A stretch of 51,911 bases of DNA from Burkholderiaceae bacterium (GTDB lineage: Bacteria; Pseudomonadota; Gammaproteobacteria; Burkholderiales; Burkholderiaceae_E). Under the pieces are notes generated by a model, which saw nothing but the letters and a program-made list of their open reading frames with translations, made no database searches and was not told where the DNA came from. The stretch is taken from the NCBI GenBank assembly GCA_900299025.1, contig OMIE01000162.1, positions 1 through 51,911 of the forward strand. The letters run 5' to 3'. Position 1 is the stretch's first letter. Every line of letters begins with the position of its first letter. This document shows, in pieces, positions 16,580-25,565 of the stretch. The translations under genes were made by a program, and so were the position numbers.

Positions 16580-17548
16580 TTTCTGAGCAGGCTCTTCGCG
16601 ATTGGCCCGTAGCGTGACGGCCATTTGGTACCAGTCGGTCTTCCGATCTTTGGTAAGGCGCTGGGCCAAGCGGGCAGCTTGTGCAGGCGCTGTGGCGGTT
16701 AGCAATGCCTCGAGCAAGGCCCGCCCCTCAATGTTGTAACAAGCTTCGGTCTTTGTGGGTGCTTGAACCTCATCATCACGGTCGACTTGCGAGTCTTCGG
16801 ATGATGAGCTTGGCTTGTGATCAGATGCAATCAACAGGCTAAATTCGCCGCGCTCTCGATGGCTTGTGGACTCAAGCCATTTCGGGAGGTCTTGGGCTGT
16901 GAAGACCACACTTTCTTCGAAGCGTTTGGTCAATTCGCGCCCAACGCAAAGCTTTCGGGATGGAGCAAGTTTGGCAAGTAGTTTTGCGGTTTTTGTAATC
17001 CGGTGGGGTGCTTCGTATATTGCAAGATGGGCTCTGAGCGCAAGCAAAGCGCTAAGTCTTAAGGCAGCCGCCTGCTCACGCTGAGGCAAAAAGCCTTCGA
17101 ACCATATCGGCCCTGCGTGAAAGCCACTGACGCTTGCAAGGGCAACAAACGCGCTCGGCCCTGGGATGGGCAGGACCACAAAACCTGCCTCGCGCACCGC
17201 GGCAACCACCCGAAAACCGGGATCGCTAATGGCAGGCGTTCCCGCATCGCTCAATAAGGCGCAGCGCTTGCCAGCGGTCAAATGCGCCAAGATCTTCGGT
17301 AATGCTTGTGTTTCTCGGTGTTGCTCAATGCTGACCGTGTCGGGTCGGATACCTAAGGCGTCAAAGAGTTTGCGGCTGACGCGAGCGTCTTCACAGGCAA
17401 TCAGGCTGGCATGACAAAGCGCCTGGACAGCACGCGGGCTTAGATCCGAAAGGTTACCAATCGGGCTTGCTACGACCAAAAGACAGGCATCGGGGAAGTG
17501 CTGCAGCTTGTGCGACTCGGGGTCAGGCTCATGCGAAAGAGTGATCAT
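16577..17548 (-). CDS. rsmI: 16S rRNA (cytidine(1402)-2'-O)-methyltransferase
   Basis: RsmI methylates the 2'-OH of C1402 in the decoding centre of 16S rRNA. The 323-residue product has the SAM-dependent tetrapyrrole methylase-like fold: VVASPIGNLSDLSPRAVQAL near residue 24, ACEDARVSRKL, LLSDAGTPAISDPGFRVV, IPGPSAFVALASVSGF and the YEAPHRI segment. The C-terminal part after about residue 245 is more variable and slightly longer than usual. The ATG at 17548 overlaps by two bases the ATG of the divergent yraN gene (within TCATGG). The rsmI-yraN-dolP neighbourhood is conserved in proteobacteria. Confidence 0.95.
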   Translation of the reverse strand: MITLSHEPDPESHKLQHFPDACLLVVASPIGNLSDLSPRAVQALCHASLIACEDARVSRKLFDALGIRPDTVSIEQHRETQALPKILAHLTAGKRCALLSDAGTPAISDPGFRVVAAVREAGFVVLPIPGPSAFVALASVSGFHAGPIWFEGFLPQREQAAALRLSALLALRAHLAIYEAPHRITKTAKLLAKLAPSRKLCVGRELTKRFEESVVFTAQDLPKWLESTSHRERGEFSLLIASDHKPSSSSEDSQVDRDDEVQAPTKTEACYNIEGRALLEALLTATAPAQAARLAQRLTKDRKTDWYQMAVTLRANREEPAQK

Positions 17549-17927
17549 GGAAAAAACCTTAGCTGATTCAAAGCGACGAGCACAACAGGCCGCACAACGC
17601 GGTCGACAGGCTGAGGAGAAGGCTTGTGACTGGCTCACCCGTCAGGGGCTGGTGCTTGTTGAGCGTAACAGCCGTTTTCGTGGCGGAGAAATCGATCTGG
17701 TAATGCGCGATAAAACCTCCGTTGTTTTTGTCGAGGTGCGCTATCGAAGTCACATGGCTTATGGCGGCGCGCTTGCGAGCCTCAACCTCAAGAAGCAGGC
17801 CCGCATCAAGCATGCCGCGAGCTGCTACCTGCAGCGCACATACGGTAGTGCCCACTGGCCATCATGCCGCTTCGATGTCATCCTCATTCAAGCAGGTACG
17901 CTCTCATGGATTCCTGGCGCGTTCTAA
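17547..17927 (+). CDS. yraN: YraN/UPF0102 family nuclease-like protein
   Basis: A small (126-residue) member of UPF0102, which has a restriction-endonuclease-like fold. The conserved core is visible: GRQAEEKACDWLTRQGLVLVERNSRFRGGEIDLVMRD with the GEID motif near residue 50, then VVFVEVRYRS (E-x-R/K) near residue 62 and CRFDVILI near the end. These are the PD-(D/E)xK-type residues. The cellular role is not established. The start codon ATG 17547 overlaps the divergent rsmI start; AAGAG lies 5 bp upstream. The gene diaA, which lies between yraN and dolP in E. coli, is absent here. Confidence 0.92.
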   Translation: MEKTLADSKRRAQQAAQRGRQAEEKACDWLTRQGLVLVERNSRFRGGEIDLVMRDKTSVVFVEVRYRSHMAYGGALASLNLKKQARIKHAASCYLQRTYGSAHWPSCRFDVILIQAGTLSWIPGAF

Positions 17928-18048
17928 ATTAAACTCGAACTTGTGGTGAGTTGTTTTGCTGCTACGCAAGCATGTTTTGCAAAAGGCTTACACTGAAGAT
18001 CCTTAGACTTTTGCCTCCAACCTAGACCCGATTGTAGGAAGCTTTGCC

Positions 18049-18651
18049 ATGTCAAAAACCGCTCCATATGCTGTTCCTTCGATCATGAGCCGACGCTTAG
18101 CCTTGGCAAGTCTTTCGCTAACCGCATTGGCGCTTTCAGGCTGTGTGGGTGTTGCAGTCACTGGCGCTGCGGTGGGTGCGGTCGCAACAGGCGATCGCCG
18201 CAGTTTGGGTACTCAGGCCGACGATCAGACGATAGAGTTTCGCGTCAGAAGCGCCGTATCAGCGGCGCTACCCAATTCAAATGTACGTGCTGTAAGTTAT
18301 AACAGAAAGGTCTTGTTGATCGGGCAAACGACCTCGGAAGCCGACAAAAAACTTGCGCAAGAAGTCGCTGCTCGAGTCAATAATGTCGCCTCTGTAGTCA
18401 ATGAGGTCGAAATTCGCCCACTTGCAAGCGCTCAAAACAGCGCAGTGGATATAGCGCTCTCGACCAAAGTACGTGCTGCGATCATCGAGGACAAATCCTT
18501 AGAAATCGGAGCCTTTAGGATTAGCTCAGAGCTTGGTGTTGTTTTCTTAATGGGACAGGTCAGCAAACGCGAAGGCGAACGTGCCGCACAAGTTGCAAGC
18601 AAGGTTTCGGGTGTGCGCCGGGTGGTTACGTTGTTTGATTTTGTAGGCTAA
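18049..18651 (+). CDS. dolP: BON-domain outer-membrane lipoprotein (DolP/YraP-like)
   Basis: The 200-residue product begins with a lipoprotein signal ending in LALSGC near residue 32 (a second ATG at residue 13 would give a standard short signal). After a Gly/Ala-rich stretch come two BON domains, about residues 60-125 (TIEFRVRSAVSAAL, VLLIGQTTSEADK) and 130-200 (VDIALSTKVRAAI, VVFLMGQVSKREGERA, VSGVRRVVTLFDFV). This matches DolP, a lipoprotein that binds anionic phospholipid at division sites and supports outer-membrane integrity. AGGAAG precedes the ATG. It converges with ldcA, with only 12 bp between stops. Confidence 0.93.
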   Translation: MSKTAPYAVPSIMSRRLALASLSLTALALSGCVGVAVTGAAVGAVATGDRRSLGTQADDQTIEFRVRSAVSAALPNSNVRAVSYNRKVLLIGQTTSEADKKLAQEVAARVNNVASVVNEVEIRPLASAQNSAVDIALSTKVRAAIIEDKSLEIGAFRISSELGVVFLMGQVSKREGERAAQVASKVSGVRRVVTLFDFVG

Positions 18652-18663
18652 GCCACTTGCGAT

Positions 18664-19629
18664 TTAAACGTGGCCTTGATCCAAAAGTAGAAAGGCCTGA
18701 CGACCCTCGGTGGCAAGCCCTAGGCGCATGCCATGCGGTAAACATACTTTTCCCTGCTGATGACCAAAGGGCAAACCCTCTAACAAGGGCACCTTGGTCT
18801 GGCTTGCAATCCATCGAAATACTTTCTGTAAAGTATAACCACGATCATTCGATCTGAGGCTGTAGCCGTTAAATGAGCCTAGCAAGACGGCCTTCTGTGC
18901 ATCGATGATGCCGCTGTAAAGTAGACGCAACAACATGCGCTCGATTTCGTAGGGATGCTCGCCTACGTCCTCTAAAAACAAGATGCCAGCTTCAGGTGCT
19001 TTTGTCAGCCACGGGCTCCCGATCATGCCGCATACCATCGATAGATTGCCGCCCCACAAAACCCCGCGTTCATCAAGGGCTGCCATGTTCGGCGTGCAAG
19101 CTTTATAACGAAAACCCAAAACCTCGAGTTTTCCTTCAAAGGCTTCGCGCAAACAGCCACTTGTCGTTTCGTCGACCTCTTGTTGTCCAAAATCATCTAA
19201 AAGCATGGGGCCGGCCCAGGTCACGCTTGACGTCGTGCCAAGCATGGCTAAGTGAAAGGCTGTGGTGTCGCTAAAGCCGACCCAAAATTTGTCGGCGTCA
19301 GCAAGTGCCTTGAAGTTCAGTCGAGGAAGAAGGCGCATCCAACCATAGCCACCCCGGGTCATCATCACCATGCGGGCTTTGTTTTGTTTGGCCGCACGCT
19401 CAAGGGCGCCGATCCGCTGGGTATCCGTACCAGCAAAGCGCTGCCACCTTGCTTTTAGCCCAGGGTCTGCATAAGGTGTCCAGCCATGGTTGATTAACTG
19501 TTGCATGGCCAAGCTGTAGGGCGCTTGATCTTCAATCGCTCCAGATGGCGATATTAAATAAACCCCGTTTGCCGAAGCCTTGCCCCTGGCTGCATCGTTT
19601 GGCTTATGTGGATTGTTTGTGCTTGGCAT
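18664..19629 (-). CDS. ldcA: LD-carboxypeptidase (peptidase S66)
   Basis: Serine peptidase of family S66 that removes the terminal D-Ala from murein tetrapeptides during cytoplasmic cell-wall recycling. The 321-residue product carries the nucleophile region FWVGFSDTTAFHLAM (Ser in GFSD) near residue 118. It has MTRGGYGWMRLLPRL, the Glu-containing WGGNLSMV segment, and FLEDVGEHPYEIERML, then GLPFGHQQGK with the catalytic His near residue 288. MccF-type immunity proteins share the fold, but no microcin genes are nearby. Divergent from the CMD-family gene with 55 bp between. Confidence 0.92.
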   Translation of the reverse strand: MPSTNNPHKPNDAARGKASANGVYLISPSGAIEDQAPYSLAMQQLINHGWTPYADPGLKARWQRFAGTDTQRIGALERAAKQNKARMVMMTRGGYGWMRLLPRLNFKALADADKFWVGFSDTTAFHLAMLGTTSSVTWAGPMLLDDFGQQEVDETTSGCLREAFEGKLEVLGFRYKACTPNMAALDERGVLWGGNLSMVCGMIGSPWLTKAPEAGILFLEDVGEHPYEIERMLLRLLYSGIIDAQKAVLLGSFNGYSLRSNDRGYTLQKVFRWIASQTKVPLLEGLPFGHQQGKVCLPHGMRLGLATEGRQAFLLLDQGHV

Positions 19630-19684
19630 CGCTCAGAGTCTGCCATATTCTGGCGCCTTTCGTGCTAACGCAAGGACCGCAGCT

Positions 19685-20233
19685 ATGCCTCATATCCCGT
19701 ACCTCCCCGAAGATCTCAAAGAGCCCGCCGATGTGGTCGATGCGATTCGTAAACGTCGTGGTGGCGAGCTTTTGCATCTGGATCGGATGCTCTTGCACTC
19801 ACCTGCTTTTGCCCGAGGCTGGAATGTGTTTTTGGGGGCTGTACGCACAGAGCTTTCGCTGAGTCCAAAGCTGAGAGAGTTATCGATGTGTACGGTAGCG
19901 GTTCTCAATGGGGCAGAGTACGAGTTCGTTCAACATGCGCCGCTTTTTATCAAAGCAGGCGGCACGGAGGCTCAAGTACAAGCCTTGCGCGATCCACTGG
20001 CTGCGATGGGCGATGCATCGATGTTTGATGATTTAGAGCGATGTGCGCTCGCAGTGATCGTGGCAATGACCCGTGAGGTTCGGGTTGGCGACCTATTGAT
20101 GCAGCGGTTGCGGCAGCATTTGAGCGATCAAGAAGCCATTGAGTTATGCGGCGTGACGGCTGCCTACAACATGGTCTCTCGGTTCTTAGTGGCAACCGGC
20201 ATTCATCCAAGTGATATGGCCAAACCAGCCTGA
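19685..20233 (+). CDS. Carboxymuconolactone decarboxylase/AhpD-like family protein
   Basis: A 182-residue all-helical CMD-family protein: [34 protein letters not shown] in the middle is the family signature. AhpD-type peroxidases have a CxxC; here there is only a single Cys in the CTVAVLNG segment, so redox activity of that kind is unlikely. Decarboxylase-like or lyase activity is not proven either. ATG 19685 has AAGGA 8 bp upstream. Upstream in-frame sequence overlaps the ldcA promoter side and is not needed. Its last 31 bp overlap the end of the convergent lipA gene. Confidence 0.87.
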   Translation: MPHIPYLPEDLKEPADVVDAIRKRRGGELLHLDRMLLHSPAFARGWNVFLGAVRTELSLSPKLRELSMCTVAVLNGAEYEFVQHAPLFIKAGGTEAQVQALRDPLAAMGDASMFDDLERCALAVIVAMTREVRVGDLLMQRLRQHLSDQEAIELCGVTAAYNMVSRFLVATGIHPSDMAKPA

Positions 20234-21174
20234 TGAGCCATTTGGTCAGCGTGGTAGGAGGAACGGACCAAGGCACCGACGGCGGCATGCTGAAATCCCA
20301 TGGATTGGGCCGCTGCCTCAAAGCGTTCGAATTCGCGAGGGTGTACGTAGCGCTGAACCGGTAAATGGTTTGCCGACGGCGCAAGATACTGACCGATGGT
20401 GATCATGTCGACTTGATGCGCTCGCATGGCCCGCATGACCTCGATCACCTCCTCGTCGCTTTCGCCCAAACCGAGCATAAGACCAGACTTCGTTGGTACC
20501 CCGGGGACGCGTTCTTTGAAGCTTGAAAGTAAGTGCAAGGAGTGCTCAAAATCGGATCCTGGTCTTGCCTGCCGATAAAGACGCGGCACCGTTTCCACAT
20601 TGTGATTCATCACATCGGGCGGTGCTTGCTCTAAAATCTTAAGCGCTCTATCGAGGCGGCCACGAAAATCGGGCACGAGCACCTCAATGAGTGTTTGTGG
20701 TGAACTTGATCTTACGGCGCTTATGCAATCGACGAAGTGTTGAGCTCCGCCGTCGCGTAAATCATCACGGTCTACGCTGGTAATGACCACATAGCGCAAT
20801 TGAAGTGCTGCGATGGTTTGGGCAAGCTGAACAGGTTCCTCGGGGTTTAAGGGCAAAGGGCGACCATGGCCAACATCGCAAAATGGGCAGCGCCTGGTGC
20901 ATAAGTCACCCATGATCATGAAGGTTGCCGTCCCTTTACCAAAACATTCGCCAATGTTGGGGCAAGACGCTTCCTCGCAAACCGTATGCAAGCCCTTTTC
21001 GCGCAAGATGCGTTTGATGTCGTGAAAGCGCGATTGAGCAGAAGGCGCCTTAACCCGAATCCAGTCGGGTTTTGCCAACGCCGGTCTCGCATCGTGCTGA
21101 ATTTTGATCGGTATACGCGCAGTCTTCGCCTGACCCTTTTGTTTCACCGTCATCACATCAGGTTTTTCGCTCAT
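20203..21174 (-). CDS. lipA: Lipoyl synthase
   Basis: Radical-SAM enzyme inserting two sulfurs into octanoyl groups to make lipoate on pyruvate dehydrogenase and related E2/H proteins. The auxiliary [4Fe-4S] motif [12 protein letters not shown] (CX4CX5C) lies near residue 61. The radical-SAM motif [10 protein letters not shown] (CX3CX2C) is near residue 92, and the C-terminal RSSYHAD signature supplies the serine ligand. Length 323 is normal. The ATG at 21174 overlaps the stop of lipB as ATGA. The C-terminus overlaps the convergent CMD gene by 31 bp. Confidence 0.97.
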   Translation of the reverse strand: MSEKPDVMTVKQKGQAKTARIPIKIQHDARPALAKPDWIRVKAPSAQSRFHDIKRILREKGLHTVCEEASCPNIGECFGKGTATFMIMGDLCTRRCPFCDVGHGRPLPLNPEEPVQLAQTIAALQLRYVVITSVDRDDLRDGGAQHFVDCISAVRSSSPQTLIEVLVPDFRGRLDRALKILEQAPPDVMNHNVETVPRLYRQARPGSDFEHSLHLLSSFKERVPGVPTKSGLMLGLGESDEEVIEVMRAMRAHQVDMITIGQYLAPSANHLPVQRYVHPREFERFEAAAQSMGFQHAAVGALVRSSYHADQMAHQAGLAISLG

Positions 21175-21857
21175 GTTGTGGCCATTCGCTCCAAAAAATG
21201 CTTATCAAGGCAGGCTGTCATCGAGGCTGCAAGCTCGTTTGCAACACGCTGACAGTCAGGGCTATAGCCTAAACAAGTTCGCATGTCAGTAACTTGCAGA
21301 CCAGGGTAGCCGCAAGGGTCAATCTGATGAAACGGTGCAAGGTCCATCGCAACATTGAGCGCAAGGCCGTGATAACTACAAGAGCGACTTATTTTGAGCC
21401 CAAGCGCTGCAATTTTTGTGCTGCCTGAGAGATGCTCACTTGATGGAGCCCGCTCTAATGGAGGATTTATTGCAAGGTAAACACCGGGTGCATTTGCTCG
21501 TCTTTCAGTTGAAATGCCCCATGCCAGCAAAAGATCGATGCAAGACTGTTCTAATAAAAAGACAAGTTCGCGGACCATAAGTCTTCGCCTTGCTAAATCG
21601 AGCAACACATAAGCGATGACTTGTCCTGGCCCATGATAAGTGACTTGGCCGCCGCGCTCACTTGCAATGACAGGAATGTCGCCCGGGTCGAGTAAGTGTT
21701 GACGTCGCGACGCCTTTCCCAAAGTAAAAACCGAGGGATGTTCGACCAGCCAGATCTCATCCTCGTCTTCTTTGTGCCTTGTTCGAGTGAAATCCTGCAT
21801 GGCCTTTAGGCAGTCTTCATAGTGTTGAAGCCCCAAATGACGCACATGCGCTTTCAT
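21171..21857 (-). CDS. lipB: Octanoyl-[ACP]:protein N-octanoyltransferase
   Basis: Transfers octanoate from ACP to lipoyl domains, the step before LipA. The 228-residue product has [12 protein letters not shown] at its start, the [16 protein letters not shown] motif near residue 70 (conserved His and Gly) and the [22 protein letters not shown] segment with the catalytic Lys. The nucleophilic Cys is in [14 protein letters not shown] 21857 was chosen because it starts the conserved sequence 13 bp after the ybeD stop with AGGCAAG upstream. The longer reading uses a TTG within ybeD. The order dat-ybeD-lipB-lipA is typical of betaproteobacteria. Confidence 0.96.
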   Translation of the reverse strand: MKAHVRHLGLQHYEDCLKAMQDFTRTRHKEDEDEIWLVEHPSVFTLGKASRRQHLLDPGDIPVIASERGGQVTYHGPGQVIAYVLLDLARRRLMVRELVFLLEQSCIDLLLAWGISTERRANAPGVYLAINPPLERAPSSEHLSGSTKIAALGLKISRSCSYHGLALNVAMDLAPFHQIDPCGYPGLQVTDMRTCLGYSPDCQRVANELAASMTACLDKHFLERMATT

Positions 21858-21870
21858 CTTGCCTGGCGCA

Positions 21871-22137
21871 TCAAAGCACAATTTTCACAAGAGGATGTGC
21901 AGTGAGTGCGCGGTAAAGATCATCGAGTTGTGTGCGCGAGTGCGCGCGAATCGTTGCTGTCAGGCCGATGTAATTGGCCTTGCTCGAGGCTCTGATCTCA
22001 AGACTTGCCGGGTCAAAGTCTGGCGCGTGGCGACAAATAAGATCACAAATATGTTGTGCAAATGTTGGAACGTTCTTGCCCATGACTTTTATCGGGAAAT
22101 CACAGGGGAACGTTAGAAGGGTTTCTGTGGCTTGCAT
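21871..22137 (-). CDS. ybeD: YbeD/DUF493 family protein
   Basis: Small 88-residue DUF493 protein, the same length as E. coli YbeD (87), with an ACT-like fold in known structures. Features seen are [13 protein letters not shown] near the start, the [28 protein letters not shown] core and the [10 protein letters not shown] ending. It sits directly before lipB, as in many proteobacteria, suggesting a link to lipoate metabolism; its biochemical role is unknown. ATG 22137 has GGGGA 9 bp upstream; an in-frame TTG at 22164 is the only longer alternative. Confidence 0.94.
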   Translation of the reverse strand: MQATETLLTFPCDFPIKVMGKNVPTFAQHICDLICRHAPDFDPASLEIRASSKANYIGLTATIRAHSRTQLDDLYRALTAHPLVKIVL

Positions 22138-22197
22138 GATGGCTGATCCCCGATCAAATTCCAAGGCTGCGACATGGTCTAGCCTCAGTGGCCCACC

Positions 22198-23097
22198 CTA
22201 GTTGGCCGCGATGGCCTCCTGGTAGGCTTGATATAACTTGTGATACACAGGTCCTGGCTTACCATGTCCAATCGCGCGGCCATCGACTTTGGTGATGGCA
22301 AGCACTTCTTTGGTCGCTGAGCTTAGTAGCAGTTCGTCGGCTTGAAAGACTTCATTCCGGCTTATGGCATCCGTTCTAAATCCGATGCCACAGGACTTGC
22401 AAAGGGCTTCGATGAGGCCAACCCGAATACCTTCAAGAATCCGATGATCCACCGGGGCTCCAATGACCTCGCCGCCACGAACAAGCCAAATATTGCTCGA
22501 TGAGCCCTCTGTCATTTGACCGTCACGAAATTGAATACACTCAGCAGCATGAGCGTCGACCGCGGCCTGTCTTGCGAGTACATTACCCAGTAACGATATC
22601 GATTTAATATCGCAGTGAAGCCAGCGTTGATCATCCAGGGTGATCGCAGCAACACCTTCGCTTCGCAGTGCCTCAGGCACTGCTTGCAAGGCCGAGCTCA
22701 TGGCAAAGACCGTGGGTTGGCAGTCTTTTGGAAAAGCGTGGTCGCGCTTGGCTACACCCCGGGTGATGTGCAGGTAAATAAATTGATTGGACCAGGGGTG
22801 GCGTTGAATCAAGGATTCGATGAGTGTTAACCACTCGGCATCGCTATAGGGATTTGTAATTTTTATTTTGCCAAGGCTGCGTTTTAAGCGGGCGAGATGC
22901 TCAGGCCATCGAAAAGGGCGTCGGCTATACGCGGGTACGACTTCGTAAATACCATCGCCAAAAATAAAGCCACGATCCAGTACAGGTACTTTGGCCTGAT
23001 CAAGCGGAAGAAATTCGCCATTTAAGTAGACGATTGCTTCATCTTGCCCTGCTTCACGCGCATCAACGCTCGTCGTTTTTGCCTTGCTCGCTTGCAT
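22198..23097 (-). CDS. dat: PLP-dependent class IV aminotransferase, D-amino acid transaminase-like
   Basis: Fold-type IV aminotransferase of 299 residues. YLNGEFLPLDQAKVPVLDRGFIFGDGIYEVV near residue 22 and LHCDIKSISLLGNVLARQ with the PLP lysine (DIKS) near residue 154 are both present. MTEGSSSNIWLV and LLLSSATKEVLAITKVDG complete the family pattern. The position between dacA and ybeD-lipB matches the gene usually called D-alanine aminotransferase. It would interconvert D-alanine and D-glutamate for cell-wall synthesis, though branched-chain or aminodeoxychorismate activities exist in the fold. ATG 23097 has GGGAG 6 bp upstream. Confidence 0.9.
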   Translation of the reverse strand: MQASKAKTTSVDAREAGQDEAIVYLNGEFLPLDQAKVPVLDRGFIFGDGIYEVVPAYSRRPFRWPEHLARLKRSLGKIKITNPYSDAEWLTLIESLIQRHPWSNQFIYLHITRGVAKRDHAFPKDCQPTVFAMSSALQAVPEALRSEGVAAITLDDQRWLHCDIKSISLLGNVLARQAAVDAHAAECIQFRDGQMTEGSSSNIWLVRGGEVIGAPVDHRILEGIRVGLIEALCKSCGIGFRTDAISRNEVFQADELLLSSATKEVLAITKVDGRAIGHGKPGPVYHKLYQAYQEAIAAN

Positions 23098-23116
23098 AGC
23101 TACTCCCTGTTGCCAC

Positions 23117-24478
23117 TCAAAGACCGACCCACTGCATGATGGTATCCCAGGCGCGTCCAAACCAGCCCGCGGCTTGCACCTCGCTCAGTGCAACCAAGGG
23201 GACTTCAGAAAGCGCTTGCCCATCGAGACTGATACGTGCCGTGCCGATGCGTTGGCCCTTTGGAATCGGTGCGACCAAAGGATCGATCCGAATGAGGTCG
23301 GTTTTGACACGAGCACCGCTACCCTTGGGGACCACCACACTGAGCGCACCATCGAATCCCGCAGATACTTCAGAGGAAGCACCGCGCCTTACTTTATATT
23401 GTGCGACTTGCTTGCCCGCTGGATGTAGAAGCACCGCATCGGTGTTTTGAAAGCCCCAATTCAACAGCTTTTGCGATTCGACAAGCCGTGCTGATTCGGA
23501 GGCCGCGCCAAGTACCACCGACAACAATCGACGCTCTTGTTGGGAGCCGCTGTCTTTGCGACGGCTCGACGCTACCAAGCACCAGCCTGCCGCGTCGGTA
23601 TGACCCGTTTTTAAGCCATCAACGCTAGGGTCGATGGCCAAAAGGCGATTGCGATTGGGTTGTTTAATATTGTTATAGCTATATTCACGCATCGAATAAA
23701 GCGCATAACGATCTGGAAATTCGCGGATGAGTCGTGAAGCAAGCAAGGCAAGATCGTAGGCGCTGCTGTAGTGCTGCGGATCGGGTAAACCGGTCGCATT
23801 GCGGTACTGGGTATTTTTTAATCCTATGCGCTGGGCTTCACGATTCATGTGTTGCGCGAAAGCTTCTTCAGACCCTGCGAGTGCTTCAGCAAGGATGACC
23901 GACGCATCGTTACCCGATTGAACGATCATGCCCTTTAGCAACTCGTCGACCGATGCAGGCTTTCCTGGATCGACAAACATTCTTGAGCCCACCGCTTTCC
24001 AAGCTTTTTGCGAAACGGGTGGGCGCTGATCGAGTTTGAGTCGCCCTTCTTTAAGGGCTGCGAAACTCAAATACGCAGTCATGAGTTTGGTCAGTGACGC
24101 CGGATCAAGGGTTTTCTCCGGCTCATGGGCTGCCAGCACTTGGTTGCTGCTCACATCGTAAAGCACCCAAGCCTTTGCAGCGATCGTGGGCCCAATCGCA
24201 GCAATCGCGGGGGCTGGTGCGGAAGGCTTTGCGGGGGTGGCTTCGCGTATGCTGGTCTTGTCTGCTTCGCCTTTGGCACTGGAAACAGGCTTATCCGTGT
24301 CAGCCTTACCACTTGTGCTGGTCTTCTCCGACTCCGCTTTGCCTGCTTGGCTTGGTCGATCGGGCTCGGCTTTAGCAGCCAGCGCAGGGTTTGGCGCCTG
24401 AAGGAGAAGGGTAGCGATAAACATGCTGGCAAGCCAGCTCCCGATGAGCGTTCCGCGACTTGGGATTTGCAAATCCAT
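23117..24478 (-). CDS. dacA: D-alanyl-D-alanine carboxypeptidase (PBP5/6 family)
   Basis: Penicillin-binding protein that trims the terminal D-Ala of peptidoglycan pentapeptides on the periplasmic face. The SxxK motif is ASLTKLM (about residue 128), SxN is QSGNDAS (about 185) and KTG is LKTGHTDAAG (about 288). A signal peptide covers about residues 1-35. Between it and the catalytic domain is an unusual charged linker of about 60 residues with repeated GKA-x-x-x-K-type units. The C-terminal PBP5-like beta domain ends in an amphipathic anchor (GWFGRAWDTIMQWVGL). ATG 24478 chosen; reading further upstream would run into the next gene. Confidence 0.95.
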   Translation of the reverse strand: MDLQIPSRGTLIGSWLASMFIATLLLQAPNPALAAKAEPDRPSQAGKAESEKTSTSGKADTDKPVSSAKGEADKTSIREATPAKPSAPAPAIAAIGPTIAAKAWVLYDVSSNQVLAAHEPEKTLDPASLTKLMTAYLSFAALKEGRLKLDQRPPVSQKAWKAVGSRMFVDPGKPASVDELLKGMIVQSGNDASVILAEALAGSEEAFAQHMNREAQRIGLKNTQYRNATGLPDPQHYSSAYDLALLASRLIREFPDRYALYSMREYSYNNIKQPNRNRLLAIDPSVDGLKTGHTDAAGWCLVASSRRKDSGSQQERRLLSVVLGAASESARLVESQKLLNWGFQNTDAVLLHPAGKQVAQYKVRRGASSEVSAGFDGALSVVVPKGSGARVKTDLIRIDPLVAPIPKGQRIGTARISLDGQALSEVPLVALSEVQAAGWFGRAWDTIMQWVGL

Positions 24479-24530
24479 GGGGACCCATCCCAATTGCCTT
24501 CTTGTGTTTAGGAAAAACACGGGCGGCTCC

Positions 24531-25178
24531 TTAGCATTGCCTGCCAAAAGCCAAGCTTTGAGAAACCCTTTGCTTGAGCAGCGGCAAACGTCCGTGAAAA
24601 AAGTGCGTGGTTTGAGGGAAAACCAAGACCGGTAAAGCGAGGGGTCGCGCCCAAGCCATGACATCGGAAAGGGCAACGACTTCATCGTCTTCGCCATGGA
24701 TCACGATACTGTGTTCGGGCACTGCAGGCATGGGAAATCGTGACGCTGCTGGGCCAACAAGGACCAGGGTTTCGGCATGTATGCCCATCGGTCCAAGCGC
24801 TTGATAAGCCATGCTGGCAACGTAGCTGCCGAAGGAAAAACCACCCAAGGCAAGTCGTCTGGTGTTGCTTGCCAGATCCGGATACAAGTGGTGGGCTTCT
24901 TTGACTAAAGCCAAAAAGTCTTGGGTTTCGCCTCGTCCCTCATCATAAGCGCCCTCACTTTGTCCGACGCCGCGAAAGTTGGGGCGCCAGGTGTCAAAGC
25001 CCTGCTCCAAGAAGGCGCGTGCCATGGTTTGCACAACCTTATTCTGGTTTGTGCCCCCATACAAGGGATGGGGATGAGCAATCAAAGCGAGGCCCTTGGC
25101 GTTTGAGGCTTGATCGATCAGCACCTCAACGCGTCGGGACTCCAGTTGAAAGTAGCGTGTTTGAGTTTGTGCGTTCAC
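24531..25178 (-). CDS. Alpha/beta hydrolase
   Basis: A 215-residue cytoplasmic alpha/beta hydrolase. The nucleophile elbow is GGFSFGSYVA (Ser near residue 116). The oxyanion and strand landmarks are LIAHPHPLYGGTNQNKVV near residue 32 and NFRGVGQSEGAYDEG. The acid is in IHGEDDEVV and the catalytic His is in FFHGRLPLL. HPHPLYGGT is typical of a proteobacterial family often annotated as dienelactone-hydrolase-like or CocE-like, without known substrate. Start is GTG 25178, overlapping the ferredoxin stop as GTGA, so the two are probably coupled. Confidence 0.88.
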   Translation of the reverse strand: MNAQTQTRYFQLESRRVEVLIDQASNAKGLALIAHPHPLYGGTNQNKVVQTMARAFLEQGFDTWRPNFRGVGQSEGAYDEGRGETQDFLALVKEAHHLYPDLASNTRRLALGGFSFGSYVASMAYQALGPMGIHAETLVLVGPAASRFPMPAVPEHSIVIHGEDDEVVALSDVMAWARPLALPVLVFPQTTHFFHGRLPLLKQRVSQSLAFGRQC

Positions 25179-25495
25179 GTCGTTTGATCGGGCAGCTGGA
25201 GCCTTCGGACGACTTTGCCAGCGATGAGATGCGACTGGATAATTTCTTCAATATCGTGTTTGTCGACCGCCGTATACCACACGCCTTCGGGGTAAACCAC
25301 AAACACCGGGCCTAAGTCGCATCGATCAAGGCAGCCTGCTTTATTGATTCGGATCGCGCCAGCGCCTTGAAGGCCAAGTTCTTTGATTCTCGCTTTGGCG
25401 TAGCTTTGCAAATCCTCGGCACCTTGGGCGGCACAACAAGGCCTGCCGGCATCGCGTTGGTTGAGGCAAAAAAAGACATGATGACGATAAAACAT
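25175..25495 (-). CDS. (2Fe-2S) ferredoxin, thioredoxin-like fold
   Basis: A 106-residue thioredoxin-like [2Fe-2S] ferredoxin. Cluster ligand candidates are the Cys in FFCLNQRDAGRPCCAA near residues 9-22 and GCLDRCDLGPVFVVYPEGVWY near residue 53, the standard spacing for this family (as in the Azotobacter/Aquifex-type ferredoxin). It likely carries electrons in the cytosol, but the partner is unknown. Its 3' end overlaps the hydrolase gene; the pair is conserved next to dacA in related genomes as far as I recall, which is inference. ATG 25495 is preferred to the upstream TTG 25501. Confidence 0.9.
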   Translation of the reverse strand: MFYRHHVFFCLNQRDAGRPCCAAQGAEDLQSYAKARIKELGLQGAGAIRINKAGCLDRCDLGPVFVVYPEGVWYTAVDKHDIEEIIQSHLIAGKVVRRLQLPDQTT

Positions 25496-25565
25496 AAGCA
25501 AGACCTGATCTGGTACGAAAAGAGGGTGCGCTGCTCAGGCCAGCACGGAAGGTATGAACTACCAA

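Noticed and set aside
20007-20022. A second GGCGATGCATCG sequence in the CMD-family gene like the paaD palindrome
   Set aside because: Only about 12 bp match and the flanks do not; codon choice for Gly-Asp-Ala-Ser explains it.
24200-24420. Repeated GKA-x-x-x-K units in the dacA linker as a separate repeat element
   Set aside because: The DNA units are too degenerate to call a repeat; it is low-complexity linker sequence inside dacA.
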